DNA from: Puia sp.
GTDB lineage: Bacteria > Bacteroidota > Bacteroidia > Chitinophagales > Chitinophagaceae
Direction: 5' to 3'
Assembly: GCA_031292515.1 (NCBI GenBank)
Contig: JARLGZ010000122.1
Coordinates: 16,097-80,096 of the forward strand
Length of the DNA: 64,000 nt
Part shown: piece by piece, positions 53,734 to 61,580 of the stretch
Numbering within the stretch: the stretch's first letter is position 1
Layout: the number at the start of each line of letters is the position of its first letter
Position numbers and translations under genes: made by a program
The notes under the pieces: model-generated
Told to the model about the DNA's origin: nothing
The model's input: the letters and a program-made list of their open reading frames with translations, nothing else
Databases searched by the model: none

Positions 53734-56216
53734 TTGGTCCGGGCTGTGTTCCACATCGCCAGGATCTCTTCCACTTCCAGGGTATAGGTCCGGCAGGCTT
53801 CCCTCTCCTGTTTTATGAAATTATTGTCTTTGAGCGCACCCAGGACGGTCTCCATTTCTTCGGGGACGGAATAGGGCATCCGGCGGAAGGGATTCCGGTA
53901 ATCCTTTTCCCGTGATTCATAGATGTTTTTTACGAGCCACTCGCGCGTGCGGATGCTCTTCCGGAAAAGATCGCTGAAGACCGGTTGCGTTGCCTTTTTC
54001 AGGTCTATACCGTATACCTGCCGGAAAGCGGCCAGGGCGTGTGCCAGCTTGTCGGCGGGGTATTGTGCGCCTTGTGTGGAGTAAAACTGGTGGACCGAGG
54101 CCCAACTGCGGATCCTGCCACTGTGGATGCCGAGGATCAGCTTTTTCAGGCTTGTCTCCGTTATGAGCTGGCCGCCAATGTTCCGCCATCCGGTCCGGGA
54201 AACCCTTGTTGGAAGCTCCTCCCGGAATTTGTCGAAGCTTTTGCGAAGATAGGCATGGGGGGCAGGGGCGGTAGCGGGGACAGCGGACACGGATTTCGAT
54301 GGGCTTGAGGCATTTTTTGAGAGAGCGGAGCCGTTCCGGGAAGGCTCTATTGCATTTTTCAACTGGGTGACGGTATAGAAAGCGATCAACTCCCGGAAGA
54401 TGTGATAAGCCTGGTAGACCTTGACGAGGCGCGTCTTTCGCTCATCATTTTCAAACCCATCGGCAAATATGTCCAGCGAGTCGACTACCGATTGGGGGCC
54501 CTGCAGGAGTTTTTTGCCGATTGCGATGAGATCCGGGTCATTCCCCGCGACCGGCTTCTGTTTTCCGTGAGATGGCTCTCGTTTTCCTGCGGATGGTTCT
54601 CCTTTTCCCGCGGATGGTTCTCGTTTTCCCGCCGGGTATTTGTAGGTTGCCGCCGAGAGTTTCTGTTTTGCCGCAGCGGCTGCGTTGTCGGCTGCCGGTT
54701 GTGTCTGCAACCAGGCTTTCCCGGTAAAGCGTTCGAAAAGGGTGAGGGCGGCGATCATCTCGTCGATGCTGTCGGGGGCGAGGAAATCGGTTTCCAGCAG
54801 CTGGGTCTTGTCCGTTCTTTTATCCCTGTCGCGGTACTTCCAGGCATTGCGGGAGAGGGCGTACATATTGTACAGAAACCAATAGGCGGGCATGATGACC
54901 AGTTCGTTGTTGTGCACATCATTGCTGACCAGGGAAAAGGGGATGGGGATGTCCAGTTCGGCGGGGTAATCGCCCTTTGCGAGGATCGTGAAGCAGGCAA
55001 AACGGGAATTGTGTTTGAGGCTTACGCAGAGACCGGGCCAGAAGCCACGACCGGCTATGATTTCTCCGTCGGGGCTCCTGGAATTATGGTTGGATCCGAC
55101 GGTGGCGCCAGCGGCCATATTGCTTTGGCCCATGACCAGGGATGCGCAGAGGAATGAATTATTATGGTGCTGCTCGTGCGACGGGAAGATCAGGGAATTC
55201 AGCACTTCGCAGCAGGAGATGGTGGAGTTCTCGCCCAGATAGGAGTTGATCAGCCGGGCTCCGTATTTCAGTTGCGAGTGGGAGGCCAGGACAAAACGGA
55301 CTGCTTTTACGCCATAGAAGATCCTGCATCCAAAGCCTATGATCCCGTTTACGAGTTCGCATCCTTCCCCGATCTGGGATTTTGCTTCGGGAGAGGAATT
55401 GATGGTCAGGTTTTTGAGTTTGTTGGCGCCTTTCAGGTAGGCATCGCTGCCGATCAGGGTGTCTTTGATGATTTTGCAGTTCTTGATGACGCTGCGATCG
55501 CCTATGATGCCATAGTATCCCCTGCGGTTGTCGAACTGTTTCTCTGTGAACTGACGGAATTTATCCTGCAGGATGCTGTCTTCGCGGAACCGGCTCCAGA
55601 GCCAGGCGTCTCCGGCCAGCATTCCGTCAAAAGGGATGACGCTGCGTCCTCCGTTCTCATTGCAGATCTCCAGATGAATACGTCTTGTTTCCGGTTCACC
55701 TTGTTTCAGGATGCCATTCCCGAATTTCGCGTTGTCGGTTGTCGCGAGTTCATTGACGTTGACGACCATGACATCGTTTCCGATGATATAGTGGGACAGA
55801 TAGTTCACATTGTCCACCACGAGGTTATCGCCGAGGTCGCAGCTGATGATCGTACTGTTGTAGAGACCGACGGGCCGCCGGAGGTTATGGAATTCCAGGT
55901 ACCAGGGTTCGAGTTTGCCGATCCGCACGAGCCCGAAGAACTTACAGTTTTGAACCAGTTCGGGGGTGAAGGCGTCGGTGACGAGGAGGTCGTTCCAGTT
56001 GGCTGATGTATTCCTGTTGCGCACCAGGACTTCTATTTCATAAGCGGAGAGCTGGCGGTAGCGGACGCCGGTGTCTTTTGACCGGCTGCTAATATCTTTA
56101 ATCCGGCTGCGTTGGAGGTCCCGCAGGTAGTATTCGTCCCGGCCTTTTGGCAGGTATCGGGCCTCTATGAACTGGTATCCCAAGGTTTCGACCGGGCTTT
56201 TTCTGATTTCGTTCAT
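53730..56216 (-). CDS. DUF4954 family protein (left-handed beta-helix)
   Basis: An 828-residue cytoplasmic protein. Many short repeats of hexapeptide type (VGLYNSTIISCDLGDNLVV, YGIIGDRSVIKNCKIIKD, GFGCRIFYGVKAVRFVLAS, SYLGENSTISCCEVLNS) form a left-handed helix as in sugar-nucleotide acyltransferases; the conserved HNNSFLCASLVMGQSNMAAG fits the DUF4954 family. Biochemical role unknown. A low-complexity insertion of GKREPSA-type heptapeptides (21-bp units) and an Ala/Ser/Pro-rich one further on make it longer than its relatives. It precedes nothing on its strand but lies just after glmS. Confidence 0.85.
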   Translation of the reverse strand: MNEIRKSPVETLGYQFIEARYLPKGRDEYYLRDLQRSRIKDISSRSKDTGVRYRQLSAYEIEVLVRNRNTSANWNDLLVTDAFTPELVQNCKFFGLVRIGKLEPWYLEFHNLRRPVGLYNSTIISCDLGDNLVVDNVNYLSHYIIGNDVMVVNVNELATTDNAKFGNGILKQGEPETRRIHLEICNENGGRSVIPFDGMLAGDAWLWSRFREDSILQDKFRQFTEKQFDNRRGYYGIIGDRSVIKNCKIIKDTLIGSDAYLKGANKLKNLTINSSPEAKSQIGEGCELVNGIIGFGCRIFYGVKAVRFVLASHSQLKYGARLINSYLGENSTISCCEVLNSLIFPSHEQHHNNSFLCASLVMGQSNMAAGATVGSNHNSRSPDGEIIAGRGFWPGLCVSLKHNSRFACFTILAKGDYPAELDIPIPFSLVSNDVHNNELVIMPAYWFLYNMYALSRNAWKYRDRDKRTDKTQLLETDFLAPDSIDEMIAALTLFERFTGKAWLQTQPAADNAAAAAKQKLSAATYKYPAGKREPSAGKGEPSAGKREPSHGKQKPVAGNDPDLIAIGKKLLQGPQSVVDSLDIFADGFENDERKTRLVKVYQAYHIFRELIAFYTVTQLKNAIEPSRNGSALSKNASSPSKSVSAVPATAPAPHAYLRKSFDKFREELPTRVSRTGWRNIGGQLITETSLKKLILGIHSGRIRSWASVHQFYSTQGAQYPADKLAHALAAFRQVYGIDLKKATQPVFSDLFRKSIRTREWLVKNIYESREKDYRNPFRRMPYSVPEEMETVLGALKDNNFIKQEREACRTYTLEVEEILAMWNTARTK
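54561..54623 (-). repeat. Three 21-bp units inside the DUF4954 gene
   Basis: Units start at 54561, 54582 and 54603, sharing TTTTCC..CGGATGGTTCTC. They give the heptapeptide repeat GKREPSA / GKGEPSA / GKREPSH in a linker of the protein. Confidence 0.8.
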
Positions 56217-56268
56217 GGGAAAGATTTTGAGTAAGTTATTTTTCCGGATGATCAGGTTCTGCCATATT

Positions 56269-58119
56269 TTATTCGACCGTCACGCTTTTTGCCAGGTTGC
56301 GGGGTTTGTCGACGTCGCAACCTTTCGCGATACCTATGTGATAGGCCAGGAGCTGGAGCGGGATGGTGTTCAGGATCGGGGCGAGGAGTTCATCTGTCTC
56401 GGGAACGACGATACAGTCGTCGGACATATTCGCGATCGTTTGATCGCCTTCGCTGATGACGGCGATCACGAGGCCCTTTCTGGCTTTGATCTCCTGGATG
56501 TTGCTGACGATCTTATGGTAGCAGGAATCTTTTGTCGCGACGAAGATGACGGGGAGGGTGTCGTCGACGAGGGCGATCGGCCCGTGTTTCATCTCCGCCG
56601 CGGGGTATCCTTCCGCGTGTATATAGGAGATCTCTTTTAGTTTCAGGGCGCCCTCCAGGGCTACCGGAAAGTTATAGCCGCGTCCCAGATAGAGTGCATC
56701 TTTGGCGTCTTTGTATTTTATTGCGAGATCGCGGATAGAATCGTTTAGCAACAGGGTCTCCCGCGCCTTTTGCGGGATCTTGTGCAGTTCGTCGAGCAAC
56801 CCCCTGTAACGTGTATTGGAGATACTCCCTTTTTCGTGGGCGATCTTCAACGCGATCACGGTCAGGATCGCTAACTGGGCCGTAAAGGCCTTTGTGCTGG
56901 CGACGCCTATTTCGGGGCCTGCGTGGGTGTAGGCGCCGGCATGTGAGATGCGGGAAATGGAAGAGCCCACTGCGTTGATGACGCCGAATATAAAGGCTCC
57001 TTGTTCTTTGGCTTTCCCGATGGCGACGATGGTGTCGGCCGTTTCCCCGCTTTGTGAAATCGCGATGATGACGTCACCTTTGTTGATGACCGGGTTGCGA
57101 TAGCGGAACTCCGAGGCGTACTCTACTTCTACGGGTATGCGGCATAGTTCTTCGATGATATATTCCGCGATCAGTCCCGCGTGCCAGCTGGTGCCGCAGG
57201 CGACGATCACGATCCGGGAAGCGTTTTTCAACTGCCCGATATGATTTTCCACGCCTGCCATGGTGAGCGTGCCTTTTTGTGAATCCAACCGTCCGCGTAG
57301 GCAATCGAAGAGCGTGTCGGGTTGTTCGAAGATCTCTTTCAGCATGAAATGTTCATAGCCTCCTTTTTCGATCGCCGCCAGCTCCAGGTCCAGTCGCTGT
57401 ACAAAAGGGGTGAGGGTCTCGTTTCCCAGGTTTTTCAGCACCAGTTCACCGGCCTTGATGATGACCAGTTCATGATCATTCACATAGATCACTTCGCGTG
57501 TATATTCTACGATGGGGGAGGCGTCCGAAGCCAGAAAATGTTCGGTTTTCCCGTGTTCGTCCTTCCCGATGCCGATTACGAGCGGGCTGCCTTTTCGGGC
57601 GGCAATCAACATATCGGGCTGGTCTTCGTCCATCAGGATCAGCACATAGGCGCCGGTGACCCTTTTCAGGGCGATGCGGAGGGCTTCTTCCAGGCCGCAT
57701 CCGTTATTTTGGCGGATGTCTTCGATAAAATTCAGGAGCACTTCGGTATCGGTGTCGCTCGTGAAAGTATAGCCCTTGTGTACAAGTTCGCTTTTGAGCT
57801 GTGTATAGTTTTCGATGATCCCATTGTGGATCATAGCGAGTTTTCCATCGGCCGAGCGGTGAGGGTGCGCATTGCGGTCGCTGGGCTCCCCGTGAGTGGC
57901 CCACCGGGTATGACCCATGGCGACCTGTGCGTGGAGATTCCGGCCAGCGAGTGTCTCTTCGAGGTCCGCGACCTTGCCTTTTTTCTTATAAATGGTGAGG
58001 TGCTGGTTCAGCAGGGCGATGCCGGCGCTGTCATATCCCCGGTATTCGAGGCGTTTTAGTCCTTTCAGGACGATGGGGGAGGCTTCACGGGATCCGATAT
58101 AGGCAACAATTCCGCACAT
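56269..58119 (-). CDS. glmS: Glutamine--fructose-6-phosphate aminotransferase
   Basis: A 616-residue enzyme making glucosamine-6-phosphate for peptidoglycan and lipopolysaccharide. The N-terminal glutaminase starts MCGIVAYIGSREASPIVLKG with the catalytic Cys2. The two SIS sugar-isomerase domains have VACGTSWHAGLIAEYIIEEL, ISQSGETADTIVAIG and YLGRGYNFPVALEGALKLKE. The ending KPRNLAKSVTVE is canonical. The leader on its upstream side carries a 21-bp degenerate array; no glmS ribozyme core is visible. Confidence 0.97.
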   Translation of the reverse strand: MCGIVAYIGSREASPIVLKGLKRLEYRGYDSAGIALLNQHLTIYKKKGKVADLEETLAGRNLHAQVAMGHTRWATHGEPSDRNAHPHRSADGKLAMIHNGIIENYTQLKSELVHKGYTFTSDTDTEVLLNFIEDIRQNNGCGLEEALRIALKRVTGAYVLILMDEDQPDMLIAARKGSPLVIGIGKDEHGKTEHFLASDASPIVEYTREVIYVNDHELVIIKAGELVLKNLGNETLTPFVQRLDLELAAIEKGGYEHFMLKEIFEQPDTLFDCLRGRLDSQKGTLTMAGVENHIGQLKNASRIVIVACGTSWHAGLIAEYIIEELCRIPVEVEYASEFRYRNPVINKGDVIIAISQSGETADTIVAIGKAKEQGAFIFGVINAVGSSISRISHAGAYTHAGPEIGVASTKAFTAQLAILTVIALKIAHEKGSISNTRYRGLLDELHKIPQKARETLLLNDSIRDLAIKYKDAKDALYLGRGYNFPVALEGALKLKEISYIHAEGYPAAEMKHGPIALVDDTLPVIFVATKDSCYHKIVSNIQEIKARKGLVIAVISEGDQTIANMSDDCIVVPETDELLAPILNTIPLQLLAYHIGIAKGCDVDKPRNLAKSVTVE

Positions 58120-58263
58120 AGGATAATGGTTTTTAATAAATCGAATACAATATTATAAAAAAATATCATTCGATGGGGCTGAATCGGGTTAACATTCGAT
58201 TATTGAGGACTAAAAAGGCCCCAAAGTTTATAAGCCCGGTCTTTCTGGCGTGAGATTTCCTGC

Positions 58264-58409
58264 CGGTGAGATGATGGGTGCCACCGGAAGATGATAGGTG
58301 CTACCGGGAAATATGATGGTTCTGCCCGAAGATGATGCGTGTTACCGGGAAAGATGATGCGTACTGCCGGGAGGGGAGCATCGGTGTCGCGGGGAAGATC
58401 ATGGATGAT
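58264..58409. repeat. Degenerate array of about seven 20-22-bp units upstream of glmS
   Basis: Units resemble GGAAGATGATGCGTGCTACC, each starting with GGAA-ATGATG and ending in CTACCG or CTGCCG; starts near 58265, 58286, 58307, 58328, 58348 and 58370. They lie between the Gly-rich gene terminator and the glmS start. No coding frame runs through them convincingly. Confidence 0.7.
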
Positions 58410-58417
58410 ATAATAAA

Positions 58418-58449
58418 AAAGCCGTTCCCGGGGAGCGGCTTTTTTTACG
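58418..58449. terminator. Terminator between Gly-rich gene and glmS
   Basis: AAAAAAGCCG and CGGCTTTTTTT form a stem with a TTCCC/GGGGA interior; A and T runs on both sides allow it to work in either direction. It follows the Gly-rich gene on the minus strand. Confidence 0.8.
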
Positions 58450-58515
58450 TCAATAAATCCTTTGTGCTTTGTGTCTGCAGCTCTTTCTTTGTGTCTGCAA
58501 CTTTTTCAGTCGGTC

Positions 58516-59337
58516 TTAGCTGATTTTTTTCCAATATCCTTCTATCCAAATCTGACCATTCGGGGTCTGTTTCCAGTGAGCTTCTACCCAAACCCTTTGA
58601 CCTGAACTGCGGGAATTCGAATAATTGGAATTGTAGTAGTTAGTACCCGGTCTGTTGGAAAGCGAATCCGGGTTGCTATTGTTGTTGTTATTGTTGTTGT
58701 TATTCTTGTAATTGTTGTTATTATTATAATTCCTGTTATCGTTGTAGTTATTGCCGCGGTTGTCAGGGGTCGGGTTCTCCTGGTAAGGATCATAGGAGGA
58801 GCCTCTCTTATCGGGAGGCGGAGCCGGATCCTGATCATCCTCGTAATAATCCTGGTTGCCAGGGGGATAAGCATAGGGATCGCCGTAATAGGGAGAGTAG
58901 GGATAACCATAAGCATAAGGATACCCGTAGTAATAGGGATTATAATAGCCGCCCCATCCCAGGCCGAGGCCTAAGCCAAAACCCCATCCATAGGGCCAGC
59001 CGTAATAGCCTCCCCAACCCCAGCGTCCGCCGTAATAACCCCCGCCATAGTAGCCGCGTCCTCCATAGTAGCCACGTCCGCCGCCATAGTAGCCTCCATG
59101 CGAGCCTCCATATGCGCGTACGCCGCCTCCGACCCGGGCGCCGCCGTATCCACGGATGCCGACGCTTCCTCTCGAAATGCCGCCACCGCCACCTCTTGAG
59201 ATGCCCCCTCCTCCACGAAATCCGCCTCCTCCTCCACGAAATCCGCCGCCGCCTCCGCGTCCGCCGCCGCCACGTTGAGCAAAACTGCTGAAGAATAAGA
59301 ATAAGAGTGCGGGAAGGATGATTACAAACTTTTTCAT
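58516..59337 (-). CDS. Secreted Gly/Tyr/Asn-rich protein
   Basis: I use the ATG at 59337 (KKFVIILPALLFLFFSSFAQ), a clear signal peptide. The 273-residue protein has GGGFRGGGG-type repeats (about residues 22-60), a Gly/Tyr/Trp region (YYGGRGYYGGGYYGGRWGWG, NPYYYGYPYAYGYPYSPYYG), an acidic Pro-rich part, a run of Asn with scattered Tyr/Lys (about 190-215) and the ending VEAHWKQTPNGQIWIEGYWK. It looks disordered or sticky, like a surface or matrix protein. The ending resembles YXWGXW-type repeats. Function unknown. Confidence 0.75.
   Translation of the reverse strand: MKKFVIILPALLFLFFSSFAQRGGGGRGGGGGFRGGGGGFRGGGGISRGGGGGISRGSVGIRGYGGARVGGGVRAYGGSHGGYYGGGRGYYGGRGYYGGGYYGGRWGWGGYYGWPYGWGFGLGLGLGWGGYYNPYYYGYPYAYGYPYSPYYGDPYAYPPGNQDYYEDDQDPAPPPDKRGSSYDPYQENPTPDNRGNNYNDNRNYNNNNNYKNNNNNNNNNSNPDSLSNRPGTNYYNSNYSNSRSSGQRVWVEAHWKQTPNGQIWIEGYWKKIS
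58672..58742 (-). repeat. Trinucleotide-like tract encoding asparagine
   Basis: On the plus strand the tract is (GTT/ATT)n with few changes. On the coding strand it gives AAC/AAT codons, the Asn run of the Gly-rich protein. Such tracts change length easily during replication. Confidence 0.8.
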
Positions 59338-59541
59338 AATCTTATATTTTTTACGCCACTTAAATTTACTAAATAAATTGACGGTTAGCAGCAAAGAGCT
59401 CCCTCATTAGGACTCTTTAACAATTCTTTCCGGGGTGCAGGGCTTTCAAACTGAGGGATGCATGGCTTTCGTTCCCGGAACGAATCAGCGTTTGACCGTG
59501 TATTTATTAAAAGGTTTAACCGGCTCGTCAAGAAGCTGCCC

Positions 59542-59601
59542 GGGGTTGACTGAGACGGGGTTGACGGAGACGGGGTTGACGGAGACGGGGTTGACTGGGA
59601 G
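59542..59601. repeat. Four 15-bp tandem units downstream of mgtE
   Basis: GGGGTTGACTGAGAC at 59542 is followed by two GGGGTTGACGGAGAC units and one diverged unit. It lies in the 320-base gap between mgtE and the Gly-rich gene. Confidence 0.85.
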
Positions 59602-59640
59602 AACCAGGCTGCCCGGAGGTGCCCGGATATTTTTGCGGGA

Positions 59641-59716
59641 TTTTGCCGTTCAGGAGTGGGGTCATTTTTTGCCATTCAGGGGCGGACCCGATTTTGCCGT
59701 TCAGGGGTGGACCTGC
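59641..59716. repeat. Three 24-27-bp units directly after the mgtE stop
   Basis: Each unit begins TTTTGCCGTTCAGG or a close variant and ends in a GTGGACC-type sequence. The last unit touches the mgtE stop codon. Starts near 59641, 59667 and 59692. Confidence 0.8.
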
Positions 59717-61120
59717 CTACATCATTCCCTGGAGGATGAGGGTCGCAACGGTAAAATAGATCACCAGACCCGTCACGTCGACGAGGGTGGCGACAAAGGG
59801 GGCGGAAGATACCGCAGGATCGGCGCCCAGCCTTTTCAGGATGATCGGGAGCATGGATCCGGCCAGGGTTCCCCAGAGGACGACACCGATCAACGACAAG
59901 CCTACCGTAAAACCGATCAGCATCCATTGGGGGCCGTAAAGGTCGCGGATGATACCATGCTGCATGATCAGGTGCCAGATAAATATCCTGAAGAAGCCTA
60001 TGGTTCCGAGGATGGAACCGAGGATAAGACCGGAGAGGACTTCCCGCCGGATTACGCGCCACCAGTCGGCAATGGTAATCTCCCCGATGGCCATGGCCTG
60101 TATGATCAGCGTAGACGCCTGCGAGCCGCTATTGCCTCCGCTGGACATGATCAGCGGAACGAAGATGGACAAGACCACTTTTTTTGCGATTTCGTCGGCA
60201 TAGAAGCTCATGGCGGTGGCCGTCAGCATTTCGCTCAGGAACAGGATGATGAGCCAGCCCACCCTTTTCTTGATGAGCTTGAAAAACGGGATTTCGAGGT
60301 AGGGTTCATTCAACGCCTCCGTACCCCCGATCTTTTGGACGTCTTCTGTAAATTCTTCCTGGGCTACCCAGAGGATGTCGTCGATGGTCACGATGCCCAT
60401 CATGATATTGTGGCTGTCCAGTACGGGGAGTGCGACGCGATTGTTCATTTTGAAGGCCTGGCTGGCGGTCTCCTGGTCGTCATCCACGTGGAGGGCTATA
60501 TAGCGGTTGTCGATGACGTCCTCTATCCTTTTATCGGGATTGGCCAGGATGATCTCCCGGATGCGTATATCGTCTATAAAGACCCCCTTGTCATCCACGA
60601 CATAGATCACGTCGATGGTTTCGCTGTCTTTGCCTACTTCGCGGATATGCCGGATGACTTCCCGGACGGTCCAATCCTTTTGTACCGCGATATAATCCGG
60701 GGTCATCAGCCGTCCGACGCTATCTTCGGGGTAGCCCAGGAGCGAGAGGGTGATCTTTCTTTCTTCGGGGTCGAGGGTTTTGATCAGTTCCTTGACCACT
60801 TCGCCGGGCAGTTCTTCCAGGAAGGAGGTCCGGTCATCCGCGGACAATTCGTTTAGCAATTCCGCGGTCTTGAAGGGAGGTAATTCCTGGATGATCCGCT
60901 TCTGGGTCGGGAAATCCAGTATCTTGAAGGTACTCGATGCACGGTGAACGCTCATATTGGCGATGATCCGGTCTTCGTAGTCGGGATATTCGCTGATCAA
61001 TTCGGCAACATCGCTGATATTCTGGCTATCCAGAAACTCGCGGATCTGCAACGGGTCTTCCGACTGGATAATCTCCAGGAAGCGCTGCTCTGGCGTCGGG
61101 ACTTCAAATTCTACAGACAT
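59717..61120 (-). CDS. mgtE: Magnesium transporter MgtE
   Basis: A 467-residue magnesium channel. The cytoplasmic N domain (ELISEYPDYEDRIIANMSVH, LNELSADDRTSFLEELP) is followed by two CBS domains (GRLMTPDYIAVQKDWTVREV, VFIDDIRIREIILANPDKRI) and the C-terminal membrane domain with RVGWLIILFLSEMLTATAMS and the conserved PLIMSSGGNSGSQAST pore region. A TAGGTTTG box lies directly before the start on the minus strand, which would give little or no leader. Confidence 0.95.
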   Translation of the reverse strand: MSVEFEVPTPEQRFLEIIQSEDPLQIREFLDSQNISDVAELISEYPDYEDRIIANMSVHRASSTFKILDFPTQKRIIQELPPFKTAELLNELSADDRTSFLEELPGEVVKELIKTLDPEERKITLSLLGYPEDSVGRLMTPDYIAVQKDWTVREVIRHIREVGKDSETIDVIYVVDDKGVFIDDIRIREIILANPDKRIEDVIDNRYIALHVDDDQETASQAFKMNNRVALPVLDSHNIMMGIVTIDDILWVAQEEFTEDVQKIGGTEALNEPYLEIPFFKLIKKRVGWLIILFLSEMLTATAMSFYADEIAKKVVLSIFVPLIMSSGGNSGSQASTLIIQAMAIGEITIADWWRVIRREVLSGLILGSILGTIGFFRIFIWHLIMQHGIIRDLYGPQWMLIGFTVGLSLIGVVLWGTLAGSMLPIILKRLGADPAVSSAPFVATLVDVTGLVIYFTVATLILQGMM

Positions 61121-61180
61121 GGGCCAAACCTACATTAAAATTCTCAATGGAGATCACTATCTTGGCTAGTTAAATTTTGA

Positions 61181-61579
61181 ATGCTCATGATCTTACCATG
61201 CCTGATCATTGCGCCCTCCGGTAACCGGGGAAGAGGCGTCTATACCACGGAGGACCTGGCGAAGGGCACTCTGATAGAAGTAGCGCCCGTCATCGTAATG
61301 GGTAAGGACGATCGCAGGCTGCTGGACCAGACGCTCCTGCACGATTACATTTTTGAATGGGGCGGCGACCGGCAGCAATGTTGTATGGCGCTGGGCTACG
61401 TCCCGGTGTATAATCATTCCTACCAATCCAATTGTGAGTACGAGATGGACTATGAGCAGGCCTTGATTTCCATCAAAACGGTCCGGTTTGTTGCTGCCGG
61501 CGACGAGTTGTTTATCAACTATAACGGGGACTGGAATAATAAGACCCCGGTTTGGTTCGATGCCACCGACGTATTATAG
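61181..61579 (+). CDS. SET-domain protein
   Basis: A 132-residue single SET domain: GNRGRGVYTTEDLAKGTLIE at the N-terminus, PVYNHSYQSNCEYEMDY with the NHS motif, and GDELFINYNGDWNN with the catalytic tyrosine region. The family methylates lysine with S-adenosylmethionine; short bacterial members are known, with mostly unknown targets. It is divergent from mgtE and convergent with the barrel protein, with one base between the stops. Confidence 0.88.
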   Translation: MLMILPCLIIAPSGNRGRGVYTTEDLAKGTLIEVAPVIVMGKDDRRLLDQTLLHDYIFEWGGDRQQCCMALGYVPVYNHSYQSNCEYEMDYEQALISIKTVRFVAAGDELFINYNGDWNNKTPVWFDATDVL

Positions 61580-61580
61580 T

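Noticed and set aside
55164..56006. Plus-strand frame of 280 codons
   Set aside because: Shadow of the DUF4954 gene.
58120..58263. glmS ribozyme in the glmS leader
   Set aside because: The leader is AT-rich and shows none of the conserved ribozyme core or the cleavage-site context.
58332..58523. Possible 63-residue gene near glmS
   Set aside because: It runs through the degenerate array and a terminator hairpin.
59435..60856. Plus-strand frame of 473 codons
   Set aside because: It is opposite mgtE and runs through the 15-bp repeats; no family features.
61121..61180. Magnesium riboswitch before mgtE
   Set aside because: Only 60 bases separate mgtE from the divergent SET gene, too short for an M-box.
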